Source: Pseudonocardia bannensis
GTDB taxonomy: Bacteria; Actinomycetota; Actinomycetes; Mycobacteriales; Pseudonocardiaceae
DNA length: 44,661 bases
NCBI RefSeq assembly: GCF_012911875.1
Contig: NZ_JAAXKZ010000037.1
Span: forward strand, 1 to 44,661
Direction of reading: 5' to 3'
In this document: piece by piece, positions 16,203 through 23,997 of the stretch
How the letters are laid out: each line of letters starts with the position of its first letter
How positions within the stretch are numbered: the stretch's first letter is position 1
The notes under the pieces: generated by a model
The model's database searches: none
Seen by the model: the letters and a program-made list of their open reading frames with translations, nothing else
Told to the model about the DNA's origin: nothing
Position numbers and translations under genes: made by a program

Positions 16203-17642
16203 TCAGTGCACGCCGGCGACCCCCTGTACGACGCCCGAGTAGTAGCTCTCCGGAGTCGGCCGCTCGCTCCGCTCGATGAGCTCGGTGAAGTCCCACTCGC
16301 GCAGAATCTTGCCGTCGCGGAAGACCGGCACGAGCTGGTTCTCCTCCGCCGGGATGGAGTCGCGGCGGACGGTGGAGTACGTGCCGTCGGCGTAGCGGAG
16401 GGCGAGCCGGCCCCCCTTCGACCGCTTCATCGCGCTGCCGGTCGGGGCCTTCACGGTCTCTCGCCACTCGCCGTTGATGCGCATAGCGCTGGCCTTGAAC
16501 CCGAAGTTGAGCGTGTCCCGGTTGACCTGCTGCAGCAGGCCGCCACCCATCCCGCAGAGCACGTTGTCCGCGGCCAGGCCCCGCGCCTCCAGTTCGGCGT
16601 AGAGCGCGGCGTAGGTGTCGAGGGTGAGCCCGTCGCCCTGGATCACCCGGATGTTCGGGGGCAGGACCTTGAACCCCTTGCCGTTGGTCTCGTACCCGAA
16701 GCTGTCCATCAGCGACTCGACGGTGTCGACCGGCACCTTGACCGTATGGCCCGAGTCGCACCGCACCGCGACGAGGCCCTGGAACTGGCTGATCTCGTCG
16801 TGCATCTCCTTGCCGAGGATCTCCTTGACCGCCCGGTCGTGGTCGAACGTGTCGACCAGAAGGCCGGCCACGACGACCCCGGGGAACTTCAGAAGCCTGC
16901 GGAACGTGTCCGCCTCGCCGTCCCGGCCGGCGGCCGCCACGTTGGCATGCTCCTGGAAGACGGCGCTGCCGTTCGGGGCTGCCGCGTTGTACCACTGCCG
17001 GGCGGCGATGTACGCGGGAACCGTGTCGGTCTGGTCGAAGTTGACCAGGTGCGCCATTCCGCCGAGACCGGCCGACTCCAGCGAGCTGACGCCGCGGTTG
17101 CCGTAGTCGTGCAGGTACATGCGGATTGCCTCGGGGTGATCGGAGGTGCGCTCCAGGAACCCCTTCACCAGCTGCTTGGCCGTCCAGCTCAGGGTGCCGA
17201 CGGTGGTCGGGTACCAGACGGCCCGGAGCAGGGCGGTCTCGACGAAGCTGGTGATCCACGGATAACGCGGATCGGTGTTGATCAGCTGCACCAGGACGTT
17301 GCCGGTCGGGACAACGGTGCCCTCCGGGACCGCCTCGATCTCGATCGGGAGGTAGCCGTCGTGGTCGTTGACCAGGTCGACCCAGATCTGTCGGTTGAAC
17401 GGAATGCCCATCGGCCGGTGCACGGCCTCGGCCTCGTTGATGTCGTCGATGGTGATCTGCCGAGTGAGGTACTCGCGCAGGAAGGCCTGGAGCCCGACGA
17501 ACAGTGTCGCGGGGAAGCGGCCGCCACGTGATTCGACGTAGCTGGAGACGTACTCGGTGCCGTCGGGGTACATCCCGTAGTGGGCGTTCTTGTAACTATC
17601 GACGTTCACGATGATGTTGCGCCACAGGGACGATTCGCCCAT
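16203..17642 (-). CDS. Nicotinamide phosphoribosyltransferase (Nampt/NadV)-like enzyme, copy 2
   Basis: A 479-residue paralogue of the protein at 5559-7013. It keeps DSYKNAHYGMYP (15-26), HDYGNRGVSS (178-187), AHLVNF with Asp206, His232 in the QEHA segment, the phosphate-binding block as VRCDSGH (293-299, Cys replacing the usual Pro), IQGDGL and GMGGGLLQ. ATG at 17642 follows AGGAGAG; the open frame further upstream lacks family similarity. The changes around the histidine loop and PRPP site relative to copy 1 suggest the copies accept different bases. Downstream is a strong hairpin, upstream a broken PPOX gene. Confidence 0.87.
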   Translation of the reverse strand: MGESSLWRNIIVNVDSYKNAHYGMYPDGTEYVSSYVESRGGRFPATLFVGLQAFLREYLTRQITIDDINEAEAVHRPMGIPFNRQIWVDLVNDHDGYLPIEIEAVPEGTVVPTGNVLVQLINTDPRYPWITSFVETALLRAVWYPTTVGTLSWTAKQLVKGFLERTSDHPEAIRMYLHDYGNRGVSSLESAGLGGMAHLVNFDQTDTVPAYIAARQWYNAAAPNGSAVFQEHANVAAAGRDGEADTFRRLLKFPGVVVAGLLVDTFDHDRAVKEILGKEMHDEISQFQGLVAVRCDSGHTVKVPVDTVESLMDSFGYETNGKGFKVLPPNIRVIQGDGLTLDTYAALYAELEARGLAADNVLCGMGGGLLQQVNRDTLNFGFKASAMRINGEWRETVKAPTGSAMKRSKGGRLALRYADGTYSTVRRDSIPAEENQLVPVFRDGKILREWDFTELIERSERPTPESYYSGVVQGVAGVH

Positions 17643-17941
17643 GTCAACTCTCCTGATCGTATGCCTGCAGGTAGGGGGCCTGGTCAGCGGCGAACCGGAC
17701 CAAGCCGAGGACTGTGCTCGTTGACTCACCCCGCCCGCGCCGCCTCCGGTGGTCATGAAGCGGATGGTGGTAAGCCGCTCAACTGGTGGTAAGCGGCCCA
17801 CCCCTGTGGTCGTCGGGGCCATGGAGGCGGTCGCTCGATCCGAGCAGGCCGGCCTCGATGAAGGAATCAGGTTCCGTTCACCACGTGGTCAGGGAAGCGA
17901 AGGCGTTCCTGGATCGGAGGCTGAGGCAGCTCACGCACATC

Positions 17942-18407
17942 TCAACCATCGACGCGCTCGGAGATGATCCGGTACCAACGCCGCGCCGCTACCGCACCCG
18001 CACTGAAGTAGTACTCGAGGTGCGGGTGACCGACGTGGAAGTACTTTTCAGCCACCAGATCCGGGAGCTGCTCGACGAGCTCCGGATCGTCAACCTGATG
18101 GGCTGTCCCTTCGAGCTGGACCGCACGCACGTTGGAAATCTCGTCCCTTCGTCGATCACCGCGGACACCCGGCCACCCGCATCGATGACCTCCATGTGGC
18201 GGGCGTCAGGGGTCGTGCTCCGTCCCGGATCACCAAGGGTCGGCTCGAGAGGCACGTAGACGGTCTCGTCTACGACGAACAACGCCGGCGAGACATTGAT
18301 CGCCCCGTTTGGAAGGGCAGACGCGAGCCCAAGCCGCAGAGCCCTTCCACGAAGGGCCGGCGCTTGACGCCTTCGAGGGGAGCAAGCTCCCCGAGGGAGG
18401 TAGCCAT
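17942..18407 (-). pseudogene. Frameshifted pyridoxamine-5'-phosphate-oxidase-like (PPOX) gene
   Basis: From ATG at 18407 (with GGAGAGGACG upstream) the frame reads MATSLGELAPLEGVKRRPFV. It then shifts to ASALPNGAINVSPALFVVDE and onward through VIDEGTRF, and shifts again to RAVQLEGTAHQVDDPEL and AEKYFHVGHPHLEYYFSAG. Joined, these give one flavin-binding split-barrel protein of about 155 residues. Two small indels (near 18335 and 18135) break it. Either the gene has recently died or the assembly has errors. The intact DNA between the breaks suggests recent loss. Confidence 0.7.
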
Positions 18408-19114
18408 GTGGTCGTCCTCTCCGTCCAGGGCAGCGAGTGCTGGCACGCCGAATGACATGTCGCCGTCTGACCCAGACGGCGGACGCCGTCCGCATGTCGA
18501 TCTCCACTGCGCCCCGGGCTTGAACAGCCGAGTGCTCGCCGACCGCGGTCTAGAGCGAGTGGTCGAGGCGATGTCGCGTTCTGTGGTCCCGTCCCGAAGC
18601 CGCCCGGCAAGCGAGCGGCGGGAATCGTTTCTACTCCTCGGACACAGATTTACCTCCGTAGCGTCGGGCACTGCGGGGTGACGATAGCGACGTAGGCTGC
18701 ATCACAGCAAGACTCAGAACGTTTCCATCGTGTTAGATGCCGAACCTATAGCCCTCCCCCACCACCGGAGACGCCGTGATCGACAGCTCAGTCCTGAACC
18801 GGTCGGGCGCCGGCGGCGGGCGTCTGACGAGCACACAGCTCGGCGTTGCCAGCCGCGGGCTGTGGGTTCGCGAACCCCGGCCGTGCGCCGCGGCCGAACC
18901 GCGCGTAGCCCTAGCTGCAGGTGTTCACATGCGCAGACCTGGAGGTTGACGGCACGGTCAGGCGGACGCAGGCCGCCGCGGGACGGTAGTGGGCAACGGC
19001 CGCACCGCCCAGGCGTCAGCGACACGTACGGCACAAGCTCCCCCGGATCGACGATGGCGCGGCATCCAGTCCGGGCCGGCGCCCGGCCCGATCCCGACAC
19101 AAAGGAGAACCCAG
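18408..19114. other. Divergent non-coding region upstream of lactonase copy 2
   Basis: No convincing gene is visible on either strand. The region contains operator site 5 and the AACGTTTCCA motif at 18718-18727, and ends in the AAAGGAG ribosome site of the lactonase. It probably holds promoters for both directions. Confidence 0.5.
18622..18633. promoter_or_regulatory. LacI-type operator, site 5
   Basis: GAATCGTTTCTA, the reverse of TAGAAACGATTC, lies 215 bases upstream of the broken PPOX gene and about 490 bases upstream of lactonase copy 2 on the other strand. It fits the same motif as sites 1-4. Confidence 0.5.
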
Positions 19115-20176
19115 ATGGCTTCAGCGGTAGCCGGCCAGGCCGTGCAGGTGAACACGGTTCGAGGCCCCGTATCGGTTGACGCGCTGGGTATGACCTTGAC
19201 CCACGAGCACCTCATCTTCGACTTCACGAAGCGGTTCACGCCGCCCGAGGGCGCCGCTGAACGCAAGCTGTATGGCACCCCCGTGGGTCCGTCGATGAAC
19301 TGGCTACTTGCCGACCGTCCGTTCTGCTGCTTCGACAACGGGTGCCAGGACGACCCGCTCGCCACAGCCGCCGAACTCGGGAACTTCAGCGAGGCAGGCG
19401 GACGGACAGTCATTGATTGCACAAACGGAGACTTCGGGCGGGACCCTTTAGCGCTCAGAGAGATCTCCGACAGGTCAGGAATCAACGTCGTGATGGGCTC
19501 CGGCTGGTATGTCCACGGGTTTCACGACAGCAGGACCGCCTCCGCCAGCGCCGACCAGCTCACCGAGGAGCTCCTGGCCGAGTTCACCGACGGCGTCGGC
19601 GACACGGGACTTGCGCCCGGAGTCATCGGGGAGATCGGGGTCTCGCCTGACTTCACTGACGCGGAGAAGCTCCGGCTGCGCGCTGCATCTCGTGCCCAAC
19701 GCCAGCTCGGAGTTCCGCTCATGATCCACCTGCCGGGCTGGCAACGTCGAGCCTTCGAGGTACTCGACATCGTGCTGGGCGAGGAGGGAGTTACCCCTGC
19801 GGCGGTCGTCATGTGCCACATGGATCCGTCTGGCCATGACGTGGAGTACCAGCGCGCCGTTGCCGATCATGGCGTCTGGCTCGAGTTCGACATGATCGGG
19901 ATGCCGTTCTATTACCCTGGGGAAGGTCAGTCTCCCGCCCCTGAACAGACCGCAGCCGCGGTCGCCGGCCTCATTCGGGACGGGTACTCCGAACAAATAC
20001 TATTGAGCCACGATGTGGCCGCCAAGAGCATGTTGACCCGCAATGGCGGGAACGGATTCGGCTACATCCCAAAGCTTTTCTTGCCTCGCCTGGAACGTCA
20101 TGGAGTGACGCCCGACGTGGCGGCAGAGCTGATGACCGCGAACCCCGGACGCCTATTTACGGCCTCGCGCACCTAG
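19115..20176 (+). CDS. Phosphotriesterase-family amidohydrolase (probable lactonase), copy 2
   Basis: A 353-residue paralogue of the protein at 4412-5479. It carries the full metal set: His30/His32 in THEHL, Glu173 in IGEIG, His205 in IHLPGW, His235 in CHMDP and Asp300 in LSHD. Nearly identical blocks flank these (VDALGMTLTHEHL, LEFDMIGMPF-YPGEGQ, TRNGGNGFGY). ATG at 19115 follows AAAGGAG at good spacing. It is the only gene of the catabolic locus on the plus strand. An IS701-type element has inserted exactly after its stop codon, leaving the protein intact but possibly removing its terminator or downstream partners. Confidence 0.88.
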   Translation: MASAVAGQAVQVNTVRGPVSVDALGMTLTHEHLIFDFTKRFTPPEGAAERKLYGTPVGPSMNWLLADRPFCCFDNGCQDDPLATAAELGNFSEAGGRTVIDCTNGDFGRDPLALREISDRSGINVVMGSGWYVHGFHDSRTASASADQLTEELLAEFTDGVGDTGLAPGVIGEIGVSPDFTDAEKLRLRAASRAQRQLGVPLMIHLPGWQRRAFEVLDIVLGEEGVTPAAVVMCHMDPSGHDVEYQRAVADHGVWLEFDMIGMPFYYPGEGQSPAPEQTAAAVAGLIRDGYSEQILLSHDVAAKSMLTRNGGNGFGYIPKLFLPRLERHGVTPDVAAELMTANPGRLFTASRT

Positions 20177-21627
20177 TAGGGCTTTGTTAGGTCGGGTCTG
20201 GGTAGGGGCGTTTGCAGGTGTGGCAGGCGCCGGTCCAGAGGCCGAGGAGGGTCTGGAGTTCGCGGAGGACGGCGTAGAGGGTCAGGCCGGCGCAGGGGCT
20301 TTTGGGTCGTAGCGCAGGGATGTGCAGAACGCCTGGGCCAGGGCGGTGAGGGTGACGTGGCGGTGCCAGCCGAGGTAGCTACGGCCTTCGAAGTGGTCGA
20401 GGCCGAGGCCGTCTTTGAGTTCGCGGTAGTCGTGCTCGATGCGCCAGCGGATCTTCGCGAGCCGGACCAGCTCTCGTAGTGGGGTGTCGGTGGGCAGGGT
20501 GGAGAGCCAGTAGTCGGTGGGCTCGGCCTTGCCGGGCGGCCATTCGGCGATCAGCCAGCACTCGGGCAGGGTGCCGTCGGTGGCTCGGGGGATATCGCGG
20601 TTGGCCGGGCGGACTCGCAGGGCGAGGAAGCGGGAGGTCATCGCCGCGGTCGGGTTCCCGGCAGTCTTGCGGGTGCCGTGGCGCCAGGTGACCCGGCGCA
20701 GCGCGCGCCGGCCCGCGGCGAGGGCGAGCGCGGCGAGGGTGGATGGGGCGTCGGGGTAGCGCGGGACCGGTGGTCTGCCGCGACCGGTGTAGGGCGGGGT
20801 CACTGGCTCGACATCGGCGGAATGGACGCTGGTCGTGGCCTTGACCGCCAGGACGTAAGGCATGCCGCGTCGCTCGAGTGCGAGGCGGAACTCGGTGCAG
20901 TCGCCGTAGCCGGCATCCGCGACCACGGGCCGCGGGTCCAGGCCCCAGGCGCCCGCCTGCTCATCACCGGTGATCTCGTCGAGCATGTCCAGGGCTTGAC
21001 GCCACTTCTCCCGGTGCCGCACCTCATTCGGGATCTTGCTGCGGGCGCGACGTGCTCGGATCTCGCCCGCGGCCTCGGGGTCGTCGGTGTGATCGATCGC
21101 GAGGTCGTCCCAGGAGCGCGGCAGGTACAGCCGCCAGTCGATCGCGGCGGAGGCCCAGTCGGTGACCGCGTGCACGCTGACCCCGACCTGGCAGTTCCCG
21201 ACCTTGCCCAGCGACCCGGAGTACATCCGCGCCACCCCGGGCGAGTCCACGCCGTCCTTCGGGAAACCGGTGTCGTCGATGACGAACGCGCGTGGGTCGA
21301 TGAACTCGCCCGCCCACCGCGCCAGCCGACCCCGAACCTCGACGTAGTCCCAGGTCGAGGACGTGACGAACTGCTGCAGCTGCTGATGATCGACACCGAG
21401 GCGGTCGGCCATCGGCTGCATCGACTTGCGTTTGCCGTCCAGCAACAACCCGCGCACATACAGCTCGCCCTTGGCTCGCTGATCCGACCGGGCCAGACCA
21501 CCGAGCATCCCGGCCGCGAACGCCTCCAGCCGCGGGCGGACCTGCGCCATCTCCTCCGGAGTCACGACCCGAACGAGATCACAGGCAGCGCCGGATCAGT
21601 GGGAACGACACACCTAACAAAGCCCTA
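20177..21627. mobile_element. IS701-type insertion sequence, complete
   Basis: A 1451-base element bounded by 16-base perfect inverted repeats, TAGGGCTTTGTTAGGT at 20177-20192 and ACCTAACAAAGCCCTA at 21612-21627. It is flanked by the 4-base duplication CTAG at 20173-20176 and 21628-21631. CTAG fits the YTAR target preference of IS701-family elements. Perfect ends, a clean duplication and an open transposase frame indicate recent insertion. Confidence 0.92.
20282..21565 (-). CDS. IS701-family DDE transposase
   Basis: A 427-residue transposase that fills most of the element. The acidic triad is placed by FVIDDTGFPKDG (first Asp), VVADAGYGDC (second Asp) and KIRWRIEHDYRELKDGLGLDHFEGR (Glu in the YREK-like block, shown here only as the usual family landmark). 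The N-terminal segment PMADRLGVDHQQLQQFV is the family DNA-binding part. The start is uncertain: GTG at 21565 or ATG at 21550. It appears intact. Confidence 0.9.
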   Translation of the reverse strand: MTPEEMAQVRPRLEAFAAGMLGGLARSDQRAKGELYVRGLLLDGKRKSMQPMADRLGVDHQQLQQFVTSSTWDYVEVRGRLARWAGEFIDPRAFVIDDTGFPKDGVDSPGVARMYSGSLGKVGNCQVGVSVHAVTDWASAAIDWRLYLPRSWDDLAIDHTDDPEAAGEIRARRARSKIPNEVRHREKWRQALDMLDEITGDEQAGAWGLDPRPVVADAGYGDCTEFRLALERRGMPYVLAVKATTSVHSADVEPVTPPYTGRGRPPVPRYPDAPSTLAALALAAGRRALRRVTWRHGTRKTAGNPTAAMTSRFLALRVRPANRDIPRATDGTLPECWLIAEWPPGKAEPTDYWLSTLPTDTPLRELVRLAKIRWRIEHDYRELKDGLGLDHFEGRSYLGWHRHVTLTALAQAFCTSLRYDPKAPAPA

Positions 21628-21678
21628 CTAGGTCAGTGGCTTGTCACGCAGCCTTGGCCGGGTAATCGGTCCAGGACA

Positions 21679-21710
21679 GACCCCCGTCAGGGGTCCCGTA
21701 CGCGGGGGTC
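21679..21710 (-). terminator. Hairpin downstream of the sigma factor gene
   Basis: GACCCCCG (21679-21686) and CGGGGGTC (21703-21710) form an 8-bp stem around a 16-base loop, just past the stop codon of the minus-strand sigma gene at 21724. It is a probable terminator, without a T-tract. Confidence 0.45.
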
Positions 21711-21723
21711 CGGGGGTGTCGGG

Positions 21724-22881
21724 TCAGTGGCGTCGGCGGGTGTTGAGCCGGGCGGCCTGGCGGGTCAGGTGGTCGCGCTCGGCGAGGTTGGGGGCCTTGT
21801 GGGCCGCCTCGGTGTACAGCCGTGCCGCCGTCGCCAGGTCGCCGGCGCGCTCGTGGAGGTACGCCGTGACCGCCGCGTGGCGGGGCAGTGAGTCGTCCAG
21901 CGCCGCGAGCGCCGCCAGCCCGGCGCGCGGTCCGTCGGCCTCACCGACGGCCACCGCGCGGTTGAGCCGGACGACCGGGCTGTCGGTCAGGCGCGCGAGC
22001 TCGTCGTACCACTCGACGATCTGCACCCAGTCGGTCTGCTCGGCGGTGGGCGCGTCGGCGTGCAGTGCCGCGATGGCGGCCTGGGCCTGGAACTCGCCCA
22101 GCCGGTCACGGGCGAGGGCCGCCTGCAGGATCGCGACGCCCTCGGTGATCGACTCGGTGTCCCATCGGCCGCGGTCCTGCTCGGCCAGCGGCACCAGACT
22201 GCCGTCGGGCGCGGTCCGGGTGGCGCGGCGGGCGTGGTGGAGCAGCATGAGGGCGAGCAGCCCCGCCACCTCGGGGTGGTCGATCACGGCCGCGAGCTGC
22301 CGGGTGAGCCGGATGGCCTCGGCGGCGAGGTCGACGTCGCCGGAGTAGCCCTCGTTGAAGACCAGGTAGAGGACGCGCAGCACGGTGGCGACGTCGCCGG
22401 GCCGGTCCAACCGCACGCCGGCCACGGTGCGCTTGGCCCGGCTGATGCGCTGCGCCATGGTCGCCTCGGGCACCAGGTAGGCCCGGGCGATCTGGCGGGT
22501 GGTCAGCCCGCCGACGGCGCGCAGGGTGAGCGCGACCGCGGACGACGGCGTCAGCGACGGGTGGGCGCACAGGAAGTAGAGCAGGAGCGTGTCGTCCACC
22601 GCGGGCGCGGGCCCGGGCGCCGGTTCCGCGTCGAGGTGGTCCTCACGCCGGCGGCGGGCGGTGTCCGCCCGGGCCGCGTCGAGGAACCGGCGCCAGGCCA
22701 CGGTGACCAGCCAGCCCTTCGCATCCCGCGGCGGGTCGGCCGGCCAGACGCGGACCGCCTCGACCAGCGCGTCCTGCACGGCGTCCTCGGCCGCGGCGAA
22801 GTCGGCCCCGCGGCGGACCAGGATCGCCAGCACGCGCGGTGTGAGGCTGCGGAGCAGGACCTCGTCGACCTGAGAGGTCAC
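21724..22881 (-). CDS. ECF sigma factor with C-terminal TPR-like extension (ECF42 type)
   Basis: A 385-residue extracytoplasmic-function sigma factor. Region 2 (ILVRRGADFAAAEDAVQDAL) is near residues 18-38 and region 4 (TLRAVGGLTTRQIARAYLVPE) near 120-140. These are followed by a long helical C-terminal part of about 220 residues (FNEGYSGDVDLAAEAIRL, then LNRAVAVGEADGP). This layout, plus the adjacent YCII/DGPF gene, is the hallmark of the ECF42 group, where the extension takes the place of an anti-sigma factor. The GTG start at 22881 overlaps the stop of the YCII gene (GTGA), so translation is coupled. It probably controls its own YCII gene; the inducing signal is unknown. Confidence 0.88.
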   Translation of the reverse strand: MTSQVDEVLLRSLTPRVLAILVRRGADFAAAEDAVQDALVEAVRVWPADPPRDAKGWLVTVAWRRFLDAARADTARRRREDHLDAEPAPGPAPAVDDTLLLYFLCAHPSLTPSSAVALTLRAVGGLTTRQIARAYLVPEATMAQRISRAKRTVAGVRLDRPGDVATVLRVLYLVFNEGYSGDVDLAAEAIRLTRQLAAVIDHPEVAGLLALMLLHHARRATRTAPDGSLVPLAEQDRGRWDTESITEGVAILQAALARDRLGEFQAQAAIAALHADAPTAEQTDWVQIVEWYDELARLTDSPVVRLNRAVAVGEADGPRAGLAALAALDDSLPRHAAVTAYLHERAGDLATAARLYTEAAHKAPNLAERDHLTRQAARLNTRRRH

Positions 22882-23285
22882 TGCGCGATGGTCGGCGGCG
22901 CGGCCAGGAACGGGCGCAGCTCGAGCCATTCGTGGATCGGCTTCCCGCCCGCCCCGGGGGCGGCCGACAGTTCCCCGGCCAGCTCCAGGGCGCGCTCGTA
23001 GCTGTCGACGTCGATCACCATCCAGCCGGCGATGAGGTCCTTGGTCTCGGCGAACGGGCCGTCGGTGACCGGCGGGCGCCCCTCGCCGTCGTAGCGGACG
23101 AACGTCCCCTCGGGGGCGAGCGCCTGAGCGTCGACGAACTCGCCGGTCCCCTCCAGCCGGGCCGCGAAGTCGTTCATGTACTGCACGTGCGCCGAGATCT
23201 CCTGCGGCGTCCACCGGTCCATGGGCACGTCGTTGACCGAAGCCGGAGCGCCGCGGTAGTGCTTGAGCAGCAAGTACTTGGCCAT
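22878..23285 (-). CDS. YCII/DGPF-domain protein
   Basis: A 135-residue protein of the YCII-related (DGPF) family. It has MAKYLLLKHYRG at the N terminus, the signature VTDGPFAETKDLIAGWMVIDV in the middle and the C-terminal EWLELRPF. ATG at 23285 follows GAGGAGAAACACG. In actinobacteria these proteins are encoded beside ECF42 sigma factors and are their usual targets; their biochemical role is unsettled. It is the first gene of the two-gene operon. Confidence 0.88.
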   Translation of the reverse strand: MAKYLLLKHYRGAPASVNDVPMDRWTPQEISAHVQYMNDFAARLEGTGEFVDAQALAPEGTFVRYDGEGRPPVTDGPFAETKDLIAGWMVIDVDSYERALELAGELSAAPGAGGKPIHEWLELRPFLAAPPTIAQ

Positions 23286-23681
23286 CGTGTTTCTCCTCGG
23301 TGCTGGTGCCACCCATTGTGGTCACCTCCACCACGGGGACGGAGCCAGTCACGAGCTCTCGACACCACCGCCGAAACCAAACAACCGAAAGCCGAGCTCG
23401 CGACCGCGGCCCGCGCGGGGTGGGCTGCTCAGCAGCACGAGCCTGTCCTCGCGCGCGACCGCTGAACACAGTCTGTGCGATCACCCGAGGACGGGAAGAG
23501 CGAACCGCACCCAGCGCGGTGCGCCGAAGGGGACCGCGGCACGCGACGCGGCGAGCCGAGGTACGTCGAACCTGCCCTGGAGGCCTGGGCCCGGGGATGC
23601 CCGAACCCGACTCGGTTACCGCACCCGCCCAGGGGTACCTGCAGCCGTCTGCTTCGGCGATGGGCTTGGAGGAGTGCCGGG
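23286..23681. other. Non-coding gap, no gene seen
   Basis: I find no frame here with family similarity or a good start. The left part should hold the promoter of the YCII/sigma operon, and the right end carries the GGAGGAG ribosome site for the following small gene. Confidence 0.5.
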
Positions 23682-23909
23682 ATGGCTGCCGGGGAAACGG
23701 GTTTCAGCGACGTCGTCTATGACTTGGTCTCAGTGGAGTACCACGCCCTCAAGGGCGGGTACGTCTATGGGCAGTATGCCCGCGACGCCGAGGACGAGGG
23801 GCACGAGGAAATTGCGGAGTTCTTCCGCCAGGTGATGAGGGAGGACTCGGCGCGGGCCGAGAAGTGTCATCGCTTCCTTGTCCAGCTCTCCGGCACGAGG
23901 GCGGAATGA
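23682..23909 (+). CDS. Small ferritin-like helical protein
   Basis: A 75-residue, strongly acidic helical protein. Two helices carry EYHALKGGYVYGQYARDAEDEGHEEIAEFFRQV and EDSARAEKCHRFL, a pattern (E..H in each helix) like half of a ferritin/rubrerythrin four-helix bundle. It could dimerise to bind iron, but this is inference from pattern alone. ATG at 23682 follows GGAGGAGTGCCGGG. The stop is followed at once by the leader of the PfkB gene, so the two may be cotranscribed. Confidence 0.6.
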   Translation: MAAGETGFSDVVYDLVSVEYHALKGGYVYGQYARDAEDEGHEEIAEFFRQVMREDSARAEKCHRFLVQLSGTRAE

Positions 23910-23997
23910 ACCGCGTCAGCTCATCCCGTCTCGCGCCGGCGCCGCTCACTGCCACGGTGGGCGGGTCGTGGCCGCGGGGGAAAGGGATCCCGGGACG

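Noticed and set aside
16035..17531. About 500-codon plus-strand frame opposite Nampt-like copy 2
   Set aside because: Shadow of the minus-strand gene; low-complexity, no start signal.
18714..19100. 128-codon minus-strand frame upstream of lactonase copy 2
   Set aside because: No similarity, no ribosome site, Arg-rich composition; the region looks regulatory.
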